A DNA stretch of 64,000 nucleotides from Oscillospiraceae bacterium (GCA_015067725.1 SVLX01000002.1:1-64000), one strand, 5' to 3'; shown: positions 9,301-18,155, counted from the first letter of the stretch. Notes: generated by a model from the sequence alone, not told the origin. A program made the numbers and translations.

Positions 9301-10575
9301 ATGGAACGTTATGAAACCCTGAGCATGGAGGCTCTTGAGCAGGAGTATCAATCTGTCGTCGCCGCTCTGTCCGCATGGCGTGACCGGGGTGTTAAGCTGA
9401 ACATGGCCCGTGGCAAGCCCAGTGCCGCCCAGTTGGATACCGTCTCCGGTTTGCTGACTGTACTTAACAGCGCCGAGCAGTGCAAGGTTGATGGCATGGA
9501 TGCCAGAAACTATGGTGAATTGGCCGGTCTGCCCTGCGCCCGTAAGTTGTGGGCGGAGCTGTTGGGTTGCCGTCCTGAGGAGACTTTTGTCGGCGGCAAC
9601 GCCAGTCTGACCCTGATGCATACGGTCATTTCCATCGCCTACTGCAATGGTCTTCTTAACAGTGAGAAGCCCTGGTGCAAGCTGGACCAGATTAAGTTCC
9701 TTTGCCCCGCTCCCGGCTATGACCGTCACTTTGCCATCACCAAGTCCTTTGGCGTGGAGATGATTACCATCCCCATGACTGACGAGGGTCCCGACATGGA
9801 CATGGTGGAAGAACTGGTGAAGGATCCCACAGTTAAGGGTATCTGGTGTGTGCCCAAGTATTCCAACCCCGATGGCATCGTCTATTCCGAGACCGTTATC
9901 CGCCGCCTGGCTTCCATGAAGCCTGCCGCTCCCGATTTCCTCATCATGTGGGACAATGCCTATTGCATCCATGAGTTTGATGGTCCTTTTGTGGAGTTCC
10001 CCGACATCATTTCCCTGTGCCGTGAAGCCGGTAATCCCAATATGGTCGTGGAGTTCGCTTCTACCTCCAAGATTACCTTCCCCGGTGCCGGTATCTCTGT
10101 TCTGGCTACCTCTGTGGAACAACTTGCCCACCTGATGAAGTACCTGGGTGTGCAGATGATTTCTGCCGACAAGCTGAACCAGCTCCGTCATGTTTTGTAC
10201 CTGAAGGACAAGGCCACTACGCTGGAGGTCGCGCGCCGTCATGGTGACATTCTGCGGCCTAAGTTCCGCATGGTTCTGGACATCATGGAAAGAGAACTGG
10301 CTCCCAGAGGGCTGGGTACCTGGCGTAAGCCCACCGGCGGCTATTTTGTCTCCTACTATGGTCCTGACGGTACGGCCAAGCGGGCGCTGGAGCTGTGCGC
10401 ACAGACCGGCGTTGTGATGACCGGTGCCGGCGCAACCTATCCCTATGGCAAGGATCCCCATGACAGCAATGTCCGTATTGCCCCCAGTCTGCCCCCTGTG
10501 GAGGAACTGGAGCAGGCTATGGAGATTTTCTGCCTTTGTGTCCGTCAGGCTGCGCTTGAGAAACTGATGAAATAA
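9301..10575 (+). CDS. Aspartate aminotransferase, subgroup I-gamma type
   Basis: This 424-residue PLP enzyme is likely to exchange amino groups between aspartate and 2-oxoglutarate. Family markers are MARGKPSAAQLD near residue 32, the cofactor-contacting WCVPKYSNPDGIVYS and MWDNAYCIHEF, the Schiff-base Lys in STSKITFPGAG, and the C-terminal YPYGKDPHDSNVRIAPS with the substrate-binding Arg. The length and motifs fit the clostridial and actinobacterial I-gamma group rather than the classical AspC fold group. The start at 9301 has GGAGG seven bases upstream, although the frame is open for 51 bases before it. Codon use is strongly biased, as in a highly expressed gene. Confidence 0.9.
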   Translation: MERYETLSMEALEQEYQSVVAALSAWRDRGVKLNMARGKPSAAQLDTVSGLLTVLNSAEQCKVDGMDARNYGELAGLPCARKLWAELLGCRPEETFVGGNASLTLMHTVISIAYCNGLLNSEKPWCKLDQIKFLCPAPGYDRHFAITKSFGVEMITIPMTDEGPDMDMVEELVKDPTVKGIWCVPKYSNPDGIVYSETVIRRLASMKPAAPDFLIMWDNAYCIHEFDGPFVEFPDIISLCREAGNPNMVVEFASTSKITFPGAGISVLATSVEQLAHLMKYLGVQMISADKLNQLRHVLYLKDKATTLEVARRHGDILRPKFRMVLDIMERELAPRGLGTWRKPTGGYFVSYYGPDGTAKRALELCAQTGVVMTGAGATYPYGKDPHDSNVRIAPSLPPVEELEQAMEIFCLCVRQAALEKLMK

Positions 10576-10579
10576 TCCT

Positions 10580-10660
10580 TATGGGGCGATCTGCAAAGAT
10601 AGCAGGTCGCCCCTGAACGAAGCAGAACGTTGATTCCGCAAGGGTATATTCTTGCGGGAT
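10580..10660. other. Two consecutive stem-loops between genes
   Basis: The first stem pairs GGGGCGATCTGC with GCAGGTCGCCCC. The second pairs ATTCCGCAAG with CTTGCGGGAT. Neither is followed by a T-run on the plus strand, so they look like poor terminators. They could protect or process an mRNA running into the next gene. Confidence 0.5.
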
Positions 10661-10678
10661 CGCAGTTGAGGTGTGGGT

Positions 10679-11794
10679 ATGAGTACGTTACCTTTTGGTG
10701 TGGTCCTGTTGTTATCCCTGATCACATCGGCAGTAGTGGCTTTTTTGACAACGCCGCTGGTGAAAAAAATGGCATACCGGGTGGGTGCAATCGATGTACC
10801 CAAAGATAACCGCCGAATGCATAAGACACCAATTCCCAGACTGGGCGGTTTGGCCATAGCCATCGGCTTTTTGCTGACGGTGCTATTGTATGTGGAGATA
10901 GACCGACAGTTGCGGGGAATTTTGCTCGGTGCCATCATTATTGTGGTTTTAGGCGTTCTGGATGACTGCCTGACCCTGAGGGCATCCGTAAAATTTATCA
11001 TTCAGATTCTGGCCGCCTGTGTTGTGGTGGGTCATGGTTGCTCGATTCAGTTTGTCACCAATCCGGTTCTGTCCAGCGATGTGCTGTATGTGGATTTGGG
11101 TCACTGGTCCGTTCCGCTGACCATCATCTGGATTGTGGCCATTACCAATGCGGTTAATTTTATTGATGGTTTGGATGGCCTTGCCGCAGGTGTCTCCGCA
11201 ATTTCTGCCGGCTCTTTGCTGGTTATTGCCCTGCTGGTCTCAGAAAGCGGCATTGCGCTGGCGGTGGCAGCTCTGCTGGGTGCTTGCCTTGGTTTCCTTC
11301 CTTACAACTTCAACCCTGCGAAGATTTTTATGGGTGACACCGGCTCGACTTTCCTTGGTTTTATTCTGGCCTGCATCTCCATACAGGGCATGTTTAAACT
11401 CTATGCGGTGATTTCCTTTGCCGTACCGTTCCTGATTTTGGGTATTCCCATTTTTGATATCTGCTTTGCCATTATCCGCAGACTGGCAAAGCGGCAGAAT
11501 CCCATGAAGGCAGACCGGGGGCATATCCATCACCGGCTTATTGACATGGGCTTCTCCCAAAAACAGGCTGTGGCCATTACCTATATGCTGGCGGGTATGC
11601 TGGGTCTGGCGGCGGTGTTACTGACCACATCCGGAGAAGGGAAGGCACTGCTCCTGATTGGCGCAATTTTGGTAGTTGGTGCCCTGGGGCTGGGTTATAT
11701 CTTCCATCACAGCGCCCATAAAGACCACGCAGACCACCAGACCGCCAAGCCGGAATCGGCTCATGCGGAGAAAGCAGACGAGGTAGATGTATAA
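10679..11794 (+). CDS. WecA/TagO-type undecaprenyl-phosphate GlcNAc-1-phosphate transferase
   Basis: This multi-pass membrane enzyme of the MraY/WecA family would transfer GlcNAc-1-phosphate from UDP-GlcNAc to undecaprenyl phosphate, the first step of teichoic-acid-type or other lipid-linked glycans. The 371 residues contain about ten hydrophobic spans. Catalytic loops visible are DDCLTL (about 99-104), NFIDGLDGLAAGVS (about 158-171), KIFMGDTGS and the His-rich DRGHIHHRLIDMG. A His/Asp-rich hydrophilic tail (HHSAHKDHADHQ) ends it. The start is ATG 10679 with GAGGTG before it; an upstream in-frame GTG overlaps that SD. It lies two bases before wecB, so the pair probably works in one pathway. 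Confidence 0.92.
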   Translation: MSTLPFGVVLLLSLITSAVVAFLTTPLVKKMAYRVGAIDVPKDNRRMHKTPIPRLGGLAIAIGFLLTVLLYVEIDRQLRGILLGAIIIVVLGVLDDCLTLRASVKFIIQILAACVVVGHGCSIQFVTNPVLSSDVLYVDLGHWSVPLTIIWIVAITNAVNFIDGLDGLAAGVSAISAGSLLVIALLVSESGIALAVAALLGACLGFLPYNFNPAKIFMGDTGSTFLGFILACISIQGMFKLYAVISFAVPFLILGIPIFDICFAIIRRLAKRQNPMKADRGHIHHRLIDMGFSQKQAVAITYMLAGMLGLAAVLLTTSGEGKALLLIGAILVVGALGLGYIFHHSAHKDHADHQTAKPESAHAEKADEVDV

Positions 11795-11796
11795 CC

Positions 11797-12948
11797 ATGA
11801 AACGTAAAATAAAAGTTATGTCTGTATTTGGTACCAGACCAGAGGCCATTAAGATGGCTCCGCTGGTACTGGAATTGGCCGCCCGGGAGGAATTTACCAG
11901 CATTTGCTGTCTCACCGGCCAGCATCGGCAGATGCTGGATTCCGTTATGGAAATTTTTGGCCTCAAGGGTGACTATGACCTCGACATCATGGAGCAGCGG
12001 CAGACTCTCTCCACCATCACCTCCAAGACCCTTCTGGGCATGGAGAAGGTGATTGCCGAGGCTGAGCCCGACCTGATTCTGGTGCATGGGGACACTTCCA
12101 CCGCATTTTCAGGAGCCTTGGCAGCTTTCTACCACAAAGTTCCCGTGGGTCATGTGGAAGCCGGCCTGCGTACCTATGATGCTTATTCCCCTTATCCGGA
12201 GGAGATGAACCGGACGCTCATTGGCGATATTGCCAGTCTCCATTTTTCCCCCACTCCCGCCAATGCGGAGAATCTGCGGAAAGAGGCCATTCAGGGCGAG
12301 ATTTTCATCACCGGCAATACCGTCATTGACGCCATGAAGACCACCGTGAAGCCGGAATTCGTCTTTGGAGAGAAACTGCTCAACGAACTGGACTATGCCG
12401 GCAAGAAGATTATCACCCTGACCTGTCACCGGCGGGAGAATTACGGTAAGCCTATGGAGGATATTCTGGGCGCAGTTGCATATATCGCCAAAACTGAGCC
12501 GGATGTGGAGATTGTCTACCCGGTCCACCTGAGCCCGGTTGTGCAGGAGTGCGCCCGCCGGATTCTGGGGGATATTCCCAATGTCCACCTGATTGCCCCT
12601 TTGGATGTGGAGCAGATGCACAACCTTCTGGCCAGAAGTTATCTGGTGCTCACCGATTCCGGCGGCTTGCAGGAGGAAGTCCCTGCACTGGGTAAGCCTG
12701 TACTGGTTCTCCGCCGGGAAACGGAGCGCCCTGAAGCAGTTGCCGCCGGTACGGTGAAACTGGCCGGTGTGGACAGGGAGGTTATCATTTCCCTGACCCG
12801 GGAGCTTCTTCACGACGATGCGGCTTATGAACAGATGGCCAGAGCGGTTAACCCCTATGGTGATGGCAATGCCTGCAAGCGGATTGCTGATGCCATTATA
12901 TGGCACTTCACCCGGGAAGGGGAAAGACCTGCTGATTTTGAAGCCTAA
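11797..12948 (+). CDS. wecB: UDP-N-acetylglucosamine 2-epimerase (non-hydrolysing)
   Basis: The enzyme interconverts UDP-GlcNAc and UDP-ManNAc and supplies ManNAc for wall teichoic acid linkage units or capsule. The 383-residue GT-B-like protein shows FGTRPEAIKMAPLV near the start, HGDTSTAFSGALAAF, HVEAGLRTYD, CHRRENYG and the C-terminal TDSGGLQEEVPALGKPVLVLRRETERPE, all characteristic. It starts two bases after the WecA/TagO-type gene, which fits synthesis of a GlcNAc-ManNAc lipid linkage. No TagA-type transferase is in view, so the final polymer is unknown. Confidence 0.95.
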   Translation: MKRKIKVMSVFGTRPEAIKMAPLVLELAAREEFTSICCLTGQHRQMLDSVMEIFGLKGDYDLDIMEQRQTLSTITSKTLLGMEKVIAEAEPDLILVHGDTSTAFSGALAAFYHKVPVGHVEAGLRTYDAYSPYPEEMNRTLIGDIASLHFSPTPANAENLRKEAIQGEIFITGNTVIDAMKTTVKPEFVFGEKLLNELDYAGKKIITLTCHRRENYGKPMEDILGAVAYIAKTEPDVEIVYPVHLSPVVQECARRILGDIPNVHLIAPLDVEQMHNLLARSYLVLTDSGGLQEEVPALGKPVLVLRRETERPEAVAAGTVKLAGVDREVIISLTRELLHDDAAYEQMARAVNPYGDGNACKRIADAIIWHFTREGERPADFEA

Positions 12949-12956
12949 AACAAAAA

Positions 12957-12988
12957 ACGTGCCACAGCCTCAGCGGGTTATGGCACGT
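12957..12988. terminator. Bidirectional terminator
   Basis: ACGTGCCA and TGGCACGT form the stem base. The minus-strand read-out ends in TTTTTTGTTTT and the plus-strand read-out in CTTTCTT. It separates the convergent wecB and minus-strand genes. Confidence 0.8.
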
Positions 12989-12994
12989 CTTTCT

Positions 12995-13405
12995 TCACTC
13001 ATTGTCCAGAATCAGATGGTCCACGCCGGACACCTCAAATTCTTCCATGTACTCGCCAATCCGGCGAATCATCTCTTCGTAGTTATCGTCGGTGATATCG
13101 GGATAATTCATATCCCGGCGGCTGAGTTCCTCGGCCAACAGCTCGAAGAATACATTGTCTTCATAGCAGGCAATGGCTTCGTGAATGCCACCATCCACAT
13201 AAGCCTGAGAAGGCACACAAACCCCGCCACGCTGTTCCACGAGGACAGACATCCCACCGCCACGGCACAGCCCAAACAGCTTGCTCTCCACATCGTCATA
13301 GTCCTGAAAGCGGTCGTTGCCACGGGTGGAATTCAGCACCCAGTTGCCAATGTATACCAGGTCCAGTAACCGGCGAAACTCCTTTGGAGTCAGTTCAAAG
13401 CGCAT
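12995..13405 (-). CDS. Uncharacterised acidic cytoplasmic protein
   Basis: I do not recognise this 136-residue protein. It is acidic and soluble by appearance, without signal peptide or membrane span. The N-terminal FELTPKEFRRLLDLVYIGNWVLNS looks helical. The C-terminal half contains DNVFFELLAEELSRRDM and ends in an acidic stretch, MEEFEVSGVDHLILDNE. Codon use matches the neighbours and GAGGAG lies before the ATG, so it is probably expressed. It has its own terminator and stands alone between wecB and ddl. Confidence 0.75.
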   Translation of the reverse strand: MRFELTPKEFRRLLDLVYIGNWVLNSTRGNDRFQDYDDVESKLFGLCRGGGMSVLVEQRGGVCVPSQAYVDGGIHEAIACYEDNVFFELLAEELSRRDMNYPDITDDNYEEMIRRIGEYMEEFEVSGVDHLILDNE

Positions 13406-13509
13406 ATGATGTCGTCTCCTCTCGTCATTAAAATGCCTGTCATGGCCAGCAGATAAGATTATATCACAATTTCTCCAGAATTCCAGTGAAAAATTGTGCA
13501 GAATCAGAC

Positions 13510-13538
13510 TTGTTTTCTTCGCCCTTATGATGTATATT
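13510..13538 (+). promoter_or_regulatory. Promoter of ddl
   Basis: -35 TTGTTT and -10 TATATT are 17 bp apart, 40 bp before the chosen GTG start. Confidence 0.6.
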
Positions 13539-13577
13539 GTATAAATGGTTATCTATATGGAAACGAGGGATCTTTTC

Positions 13578-14642
13578 GTGAGCAAAATGAATGTATGTAT
13601 ACTCTTTGGCGGTGTCTCTCCGGAGCATGAGATTTCTCTGCGCTCTGCTGAGTCCGTCCTGAACAATATCAACAAGGATAAATATCAGGTTTTCCCGGTG
13701 GGCATCACCAAGACCGGTGACTGGATTCTGTTCTCCGGGGAGGACTATAGCCTTCTGCCCAAGGGACTTTGGCAGGAACATCCCGGAAACCGTCAGGTGG
13801 CCATTTCGCCCATCCGTGGTCAGGGACTGCTGATTTTTGAAGGGGAGAGTTTCCGACGGGAGCGGATTGACGTGGTTTTCCCGGTACTTCATGGAGAAAA
13901 TGGGGAAGACGGCTCAATTCAGGGCCTTTTGCAGTTGGCCGGTATCCCCTATGTGGGTTGTCATGTTGCCGCTTCCGCGGTGGCGATGGATAAGACCCTG
14001 ACCAAATTGGTAGCTGACCAGGCGGGGATCCGTCAGGCGGCCTGGCAGTTGATCTGGGACCATGAGCTGGAGCATCATACCCAACGGGCGATTGAGATTC
14101 TGGAATCCCGGTTTGCTTATCCCATGTTCGTCAAGCCTGCCGGAACCGGTTCTTCCGTAGGCGTAACCAAAGCCAGAGACCGTCAATCTTTGGAGCAGGC
14201 ACTGCACCATGCCGCAAAGTACGATCACAAGATCCTTGTGGAAGAGTTTATCTGCGGCAAAGAGGTGGAAGTGGCAGTCATGGGCAATGGCAATCCCGTC
14301 GCTTCCATCTGTGGCGAAATTGACTCCGGTGCTGACTTCTATGATTATGACGCCAAGTATGTGACCGATACTTCTGTAGCATATGTACCTGCCCGTATTT
14401 CTCCGGAAACTGCGGAGATCGTCCGGGATGCTGCTGTCCGGGTATATTGCGCCATCGGTGCGCAGGGACTCTCCCGGGTGGACTTCTTTGTAACTGCTGA
14501 AGAAGAAGTTGTTTTTAACGAGATTAACACACTCCCGGGCTTCACTTCTATTTCTATGTATCCCAAACTCTTTGATGCCAGCGGAATCCCCTATGGGGAA
14601 CTGATTGATTCACTCATCAAGCTGGCCAGTGAGGCAAATTGA
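13578..14642 (+). CDS. ddl: D-alanine--D-alanine ligase
   Basis: The ATP-grasp enzyme makes D-Ala-D-Ala for peptidoglycan. The N-terminal domain has ILFGGVSPEHEISLRSA. The ATP lid and binding segments are MFVKPAGTGSSVGVTKA and KILVEEFICGKEVEVAVMG. The C-terminal active site is RVDFFVTAEEEVVFNEINTLPGFTSISMYPKLF. I prefer the GTG at 13578 because GAGGGA lies seven bases before it; an ATG 33 bases further upstream has no SD and would add an atypical N-terminus. The length is then 354 residues, normal for Ddl. It is followed one base later by a DUF1934 gene. Confidence 0.95.
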   Translation: MSKMNVCILFGGVSPEHEISLRSAESVLNNINKDKYQVFPVGITKTGDWILFSGEDYSLLPKGLWQEHPGNRQVAISPIRGQGLLIFEGESFRRERIDVVFPVLHGENGEDGSIQGLLQLAGIPYVGCHVAASAVAMDKTLTKLVADQAGIRQAAWQLIWDHELEHHTQRAIEILESRFAYPMFVKPAGTGSSVGVTKARDRQSLEQALHHAAKYDHKILVEEFICGKEVEVAVMGNGNPVASICGEIDSGADFYDYDAKYVTDTSVAYVPARISPETAEIVRDAAVRVYCAIGAQGLSRVDFFVTAEEEVVFNEINTLPGFTSISMYPKLFDASGIPYGELIDSLIKLASEAN

Positions 14643-14643
14643 T

Positions 14644-15072
14644 ATGCGCAAAGATGTACTGTTGACCATCCGCAGTGAGCAACGCTATGAGGGGCAGGAA
14701 ACCGATGTCATCGAGTTGGTGACAGAGGGCGTTCTGGAAGACCTGGGCGATAATAACTGGCGGCTTGTATATGAAGAAAGCGAAATAACCGGACTCCGTG
14801 GTGTTACTACCACATTTGACATCCAGCCCGGCCGTGTTGTACTGACCAGAACCGGGGAACTGGAGTCGGAGATGATTTTTGAAGAAAATGTCCGGCACGA
14901 GTCGTTGTACCGGCTGGATTTCGGCGCGCTGATGCTGGTGGTTTGTGCCAGACGAATCGGGGTAGAGCTGACCGGTGAGGGCGGCACACTGGAAATCTCC
15001 TATGGCATTCAGATTGAGCAATCTCAGGCGGGTGTGGTGACCTACCATATCGATGTCAAACCCACAGCTTAG
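14644..15072 (+). CDS. DUF1934 (YwiB-like) beta-barrel protein
   Basis: This 142-residue protein matches the DUF1934/YwiB group, small calycin-like beta-barrel proteins of unknown function. The alternating beta-strand pattern (VLLTIRSEQRYEG, WRLVYEES, LRGVTTTFDIQPGRVVLTRTGELESEMIFEEN) and the conserved end LEISYGIQIEQ...YHIDVKP are visible. No signal peptide is present. It lies one base behind ddl and probably shares its transcript, so a cell-wall-linked role is possible but unproven. Confidence 0.85.
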   Translation: MRKDVLLTIRSEQRYEGQETDVIELVTEGVLEDLGDNNWRLVYEESEITGLRGVTTTFDIQPGRVVLTRTGELESEMIFEENVRHESLYRLDFGALMLVVCARRIGVELTGEGGTLEISYGIQIEQSQAGVVTYHIDVKPTA

Positions 15073-15075
15073 AAT

Positions 15076-15111
15076 AACAAGCTCCGTGCATTTGTTGGCA
15101 CGGAGCTTGTT
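15076..15111. terminator. Bidirectional stem-loop terminator
   Basis: AACAAGCTCCGTGC pairs perfectly with GCACGGAGCTTGTT around an 8-nt loop, between two convergent genes. The T-tail on the plus strand is short. Confidence 0.7.
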
Positions 15112-15129
15112 GCATTTACACTGAGTATG

Positions 15130-15519
15130 TCAGGACACGGTTTCCTCGGTAACCGGGGGAGTGTACTCGGCACTGCTTACGGATTCCGGGACGATATAGG
15201 GCAAATCACTGCGCACGGTGACGGCAGTGAGATAGTCATAGGTGAAAGTGATGGTATCTCCAACCCGGAACGCTGATGCGCCACTGATGCCGGTACAATC
15301 CAGAAGAAGGACGTCCTCTGCATCATAATGGCTGTCCGGAGAGAGGACCTCCAAAGACAACACACCCTGCTCAACAGCGGTGACGGTGCAAATAATGGGA
15401 TCGGAACTGAATAGTTCCTCAACTTTACCCAGACCGATTGAACTTAAGGACAGCTTACAGCCGGAAAGAAGAAGGGGCAAGCAGAGCAGAACAGCAAACA
15501 GGGAAATCCATTTTCGCAT
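15130..15519 (-). CDS. Small predicted lipoprotein
   Basis: The protein has 129 residues. A signal peptide of about 20 residues ends in the lipobox LLSGC, so the mature protein should be lipid-anchored on the outer face of the membrane. The mature part has a compact beta-rich pattern (CTVTAVEQGVLSLEVLSP, FRVGDTITFTYDYLTAVTV) and a Ser/Thr/Pro-rich C-terminus. The start has AGGAGG seven bases upstream; a Met ten codons earlier has no SD. I do not recognise the family. It lies downstream of the uracil-DNA glycosylase and may share the dacF transcript. Confidence 0.8.
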   Translation of the reverse strand: MRKWISLFAVLLCLPLLLSGCKLSLSSIGLGKVEELFSSDPIICTVTAVEQGVLSLEVLSPDSHYDAEDVLLLDCTGISGASAFRVGDTITFTYDYLTAVTVRSDLPYIVPESVSSAEYTPPVTEETVS

Positions 15520-15611
15520 AGATAAACCTCCTAATCCGGTGCAGTTCATGTAGCGCCGGTGATAACAGTATTCGGGTGATTGACGGTAATGGGTATCCGG
15601 CAGAGCTGTGG

Positions 15612-16175
15612 TCAGAATTTTGCACCAACCTCCAGAATCTTGGATTTAATGGACATTAAATCCCGGAAAGCCTCCGGTCTTTTGGAGGGGTCGCGGAGCA
15701 GGGCAGAGGGGTGATATGTGGCAGTCATCCATGTGCCACCCTTATTGACCCACAGACCATGCTCCCGGGTGATGCTGTAATCCGGACGGATCAGACGCTT
15801 TGCGGCTATTCTGCCCAGACAAATGACCAGCCTGGGACGAATGAGGGCAAACTGATTCCGCAGATAGCCGATACAGGCATCCTGCTCCGCTTCCTGAGGG
15901 TCACGGTTCATGGGCGGGCGGCATTTGACCACGTTGGCAATATAGCAGTTCTGCCGACCCAAATCAATAATGCTCAGCATTTCATCTAAAAACTGGCCGG
16001 CGGGACCCACGAAGGGTTCGCCCCGCAAATCCTCCTGCTGGCCCGGACCTTCGCCCACAAAGAGAATATCCGCATCCCGGGGACCGATGCCGAATACACT
16101 CTTGGTCCGGGTTTCAGCAAGACCGCAGCGGGTACAGGTCTTACAGGTTTCCTCCAGTTGACTCCAATCCAGCAT
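15612..16175 (-). CDS. Family 4 uracil-DNA glycosylase
   Basis: The enzyme removes uracil from DNA to start base-excision repair. The family 4 motifs are plain: FVGEGPGQQEDLRGEPFVGPAGQ (about residues 40-62) and, near the C-terminus, TYHPSALLRDPSKR. Cys residues in CKTCTRCGL at the N-terminus and in NCYIANVVKCRPP fit the four-Cys Fe-S cluster typical of this family. The 187-residue length is normal. Its SD (CGGAGGTAA) is formed by the end of dacF, only three bases upstream, so the two genes are coupled. Confidence 0.93.
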   Translation of the reverse strand: MLDWSQLEETCKTCTRCGLAETRTKSVFGIGPRDADILFVGEGPGQQEDLRGEPFVGPAGQFLDEMLSIIDLGRQNCYIANVVKCRPPMNRDPQEAEQDACIGYLRNQFALIRPRLVICLGRIAAKRLIRPDYSITREHGLWVNKGGTWMTATYHPSALLRDPSKRPEAFRDLMSIKSKILEVGAKF

Positions 16176-16178
16176 AAC

Positions 16179-17624
16179 TTACCTCCGCACTCTGCGTCTT
16201 TGGCGGCGTCTCCGTCTGCGACTGCGAACCCATGCCGACAGGAAGAACATCAACACAAGGAAGGCCAGAAGCACCGACAGAACGATGACCACGACCCGCC
16301 AGGGACTCTCTGCGATTTCCTCGACTGCCTGCACAGCAGCAGTGGCAAAGGTCTGCTTTTGCACGGCGGTCATGGTGCACAGATCTGTAGAGGCGATGCA
16401 GAGTGTGTCATAGTAGATCTCCACTTTGCCAACCACCTGCCCGGCTTCCAGCGGGGCGGTAAGACCATCGGGAGAGTCCAGAATACACTTGGTCTGAAGC
16501 AGGGATTCGTTGTACCCTTTAGGGAGAAGGGTAGCGATTGTCTCGGCCGGGACGAGCACCACTGACTCCGTGGCATATTCCACGGGGAATTGGGCAACAG
16601 GGGACAGGGGAGACAGTAGTTTGGCGAAAGAATAATCTCCAAACCCACGGTCAAGCACCTTGGAGGCATTGACAAAACTGCCATAAATGGTTGCGCCGTC
16701 TTCGGTGACCTCTGTCTTTGCGCCCATGACGATGCAAAGATAATAGAGGTCGCCCTGTTTGGCTGTGCATGCGATGCACCGTCCTGCGGGGGTGGTAAAG
16801 CCGGTTTTTCCGCCGATAACCCGGCTGTCGTAGTATTCCGCTGTGACACTGGTGCCGATAAGGAAGTTAGTGGTAACCAAAATGGAACTTTCTTCCCGCA
16901 TATTGGAAGGCGGCAACTCATAGCGGGAAGTGGAATAGACCTCCCGGAAAACATCGTATTCCAGCGCCGCCATCATGATTTTCGCCACATCCCGGGCGGT
17001 GGTGTAATGATTGTCATTTGGCATACCGTGAGTATTGGCGAAGTGGGTATTTTCGCATCCCAGTGCCTTGGCCTTATCGTTCATCATGGCGATGAAGGCA
17101 GTCTCGGTGTCGGCTACATACTCAGCGATTACAGGAGCTGCATCGTTGCCGGAAGCCAGCATCAAACAGTACAGAAGCTGCTCAAGGGTATAGACCTCGC
17201 CCACAATCAGACCGGCGCTGCTGCCACTTGGGTCCTGGTCAGCCAGAGCAGTCTCACTGACGGTAACCAAGTCGGTAAGCGTACCATGCTCCAGTGCCAG
17301 CAGGCAGGTCATGATTTTGGTCAGGGATGCGGGATAGCGCACCTCATCAATATTTTTGGCATAGACCATGGTGCCAGAATTCATCTCATACAGCAGGACT
17401 GCACCGGCATCAAAATCTGCCTGCGCCTGGGTCAGCAGTGCGCCGGTGGCATCAATGCCATAGTTACTTCCGGTGCCCACCTGAGGAGAGGGTTGGGTTT
17501 CCTGGGTGGGTGGCGTGGTGGTTTCTGCGGTATCGGTAGTCTCGCCGGTGGCCTGCGCCACCGGGAAGAGAAACTGGAAGCTGAGCAAAAGAGCAAGGAA
17601 GAAGGACAGAACTGATTTTTTCAT
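16179..17624 (-). CDS. dacF: D-alanyl-D-alanine carboxypeptidase, DacF type
   Basis: This serine peptidase trims the terminal D-Ala of peptidoglycan stem peptides; DacF types act in the forespore wall or in general wall maturation. Over 481 residues I see a signal peptide (MKKSVLSFFLALLLSFQFLFPVAQA), the SxxK motif SLTK, the SxN motif SGNDAA and the KTG motif KTGFTTPAG, followed by the C-terminal PBP5-like beta domain. A membrane span near the C-terminus (VVVIVLSVLLAFLVLMFFLSAWV) and a very Arg-rich tail anchor it. The start is the Met with GGAG upstream; 39 earlier codons are noncoding. A consensus minus-strand promoter lies about 90 bp upstream. Confidence 0.94.
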   Translation of the reverse strand: MKKSVLSFFLALLLSFQFLFPVAQATGETTDTAETTTPPTQETQPSPQVGTGSNYGIDATGALLTQAQADFDAGAVLLYEMNSGTMVYAKNIDEVRYPASLTKIMTCLLALEHGTLTDLVTVSETALADQDPSGSSAGLIVGEVYTLEQLLYCLMLASGNDAAPVIAEYVADTETAFIAMMNDKAKALGCENTHFANTHGMPNDNHYTTARDVAKIMMAALEYDVFREVYSTSRYELPPSNMREESSILVTTNFLIGTSVTAEYYDSRVIGGKTGFTTPAGRCIACTAKQGDLYYLCIVMGAKTEVTEDGATIYGSFVNASKVLDRGFGDYSFAKLLSPLSPVAQFPVEYATESVVLVPAETIATLLPKGYNESLLQTKCILDSPDGLTAPLEAGQVVGKVEIYYDTLCIASTDLCTMTAVQKQTFATAAVQAVEEIAESPWRVVVIVLSVLLAFLVLMFFLSAWVRSRRRRRRQRRRVRR

Positions 17625-17658
17625 TGGCGATTCTCCATAAAATATTCCAAAGCCCGTC

Positions 17659-17687
17659 TTGTCGGATGAGCAAAAGTCGTGTATAAT
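17659..17687 (+). promoter_or_regulatory. Promoter of the ComEA-like/two-component operon
   Basis: -35 TTGTCG and consensus -10 TATAAT are 17 bp apart. Transcription would start near 17694 and pass through the dacF promoter. Confidence 0.7.
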
Positions 17688-17711
17688 AAGGATACATAGG
17701 GGTGTATTGGT

Positions 17712-17741
17712 ATTATACCAGCCACATACCCTCAATGTCAA
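17712..17741 (-). promoter_or_regulatory. Promoter of dacF
   Basis: On the minus strand, consensus -35 TTGACA and -10 TATAAT are separated by 18 bp. The -10 lies in the palindrome GGTATTATACC. Transcription would run left through the opposing promoter. Confidence 0.78.
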
Positions 17742-17762
17742 CCTTGATGGGAGGAATTCATC

Positions 17763-18149
17763 GTGGATGAACGTAAAATTCCCCTGATTTTGCTGGCGGT
17801 TACCGCTCTGCTGGCTGCCTTTTTAATTGGGCTCTTTGTGGGCAGGACTGCAGGCGGACAGAGCATCTATCAGTCTGCGGTATCTACTCTTCCGCCTGCA
17901 CCGTCGGAAAGTGAAGCAACCGGGTCACCGGATGCCACAGAAGAACCGCTTATGGAGAAAATCAACATCAATACCGCTGATATGGAAGAATTGATGTCAC
18001 TTCCCGGTATTGGTGAGGTGCTGGCTCGGCGGATATTGGATTACCGTCAAGAGAATGGGCCTTTTGAGCGTCCAAGTGATTTATTGAAGATTGAAGGATT
18101 GGGAGAAAAGCTGGTGAGTGGCTTGCTTCCCTACATTACAATGAGGTAA
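17763..18149 (+). CDS. Membrane-anchored ComEA-like helix-hairpin-helix protein
   Basis: The protein has 128 residues. One membrane span (about 6-27) anchors it with the C-terminus outside. A Ser/Pro/Glu linker follows, then a tandem HhH domain: [35 protein letters not shown] and [19 protein letters not shown]. In competent bacteria this domain binds incoming duplex DNA at the membrane. No other competence genes are nearby, so uptake cannot be assumed. Start is GTG 17763, eight bases after GGAGG; the overlapping ATG is in another frame. It begins an operon with the two-component pair. Confidence 0.88.
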   Translation: MDERKIPLILLAVTALLAAFLIGLFVGRTAGGQSIYQSAVSTLPPAPSESEATGSPDATEEPLMEKININTADMEELMSLPGIGEVLARRILDYRQENGPFERPSDLLKIEGLGEKLVSGLLPYITMR

Positions 18150-18155
18150 ACGCGC

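Noticed and set aside
9085-10461. A 458-codon minus-strand frame over the aminotransferase
   Set aside because: The plus-strand gene has full PLP motifs, a promoter and SD; the antisense frame has none.
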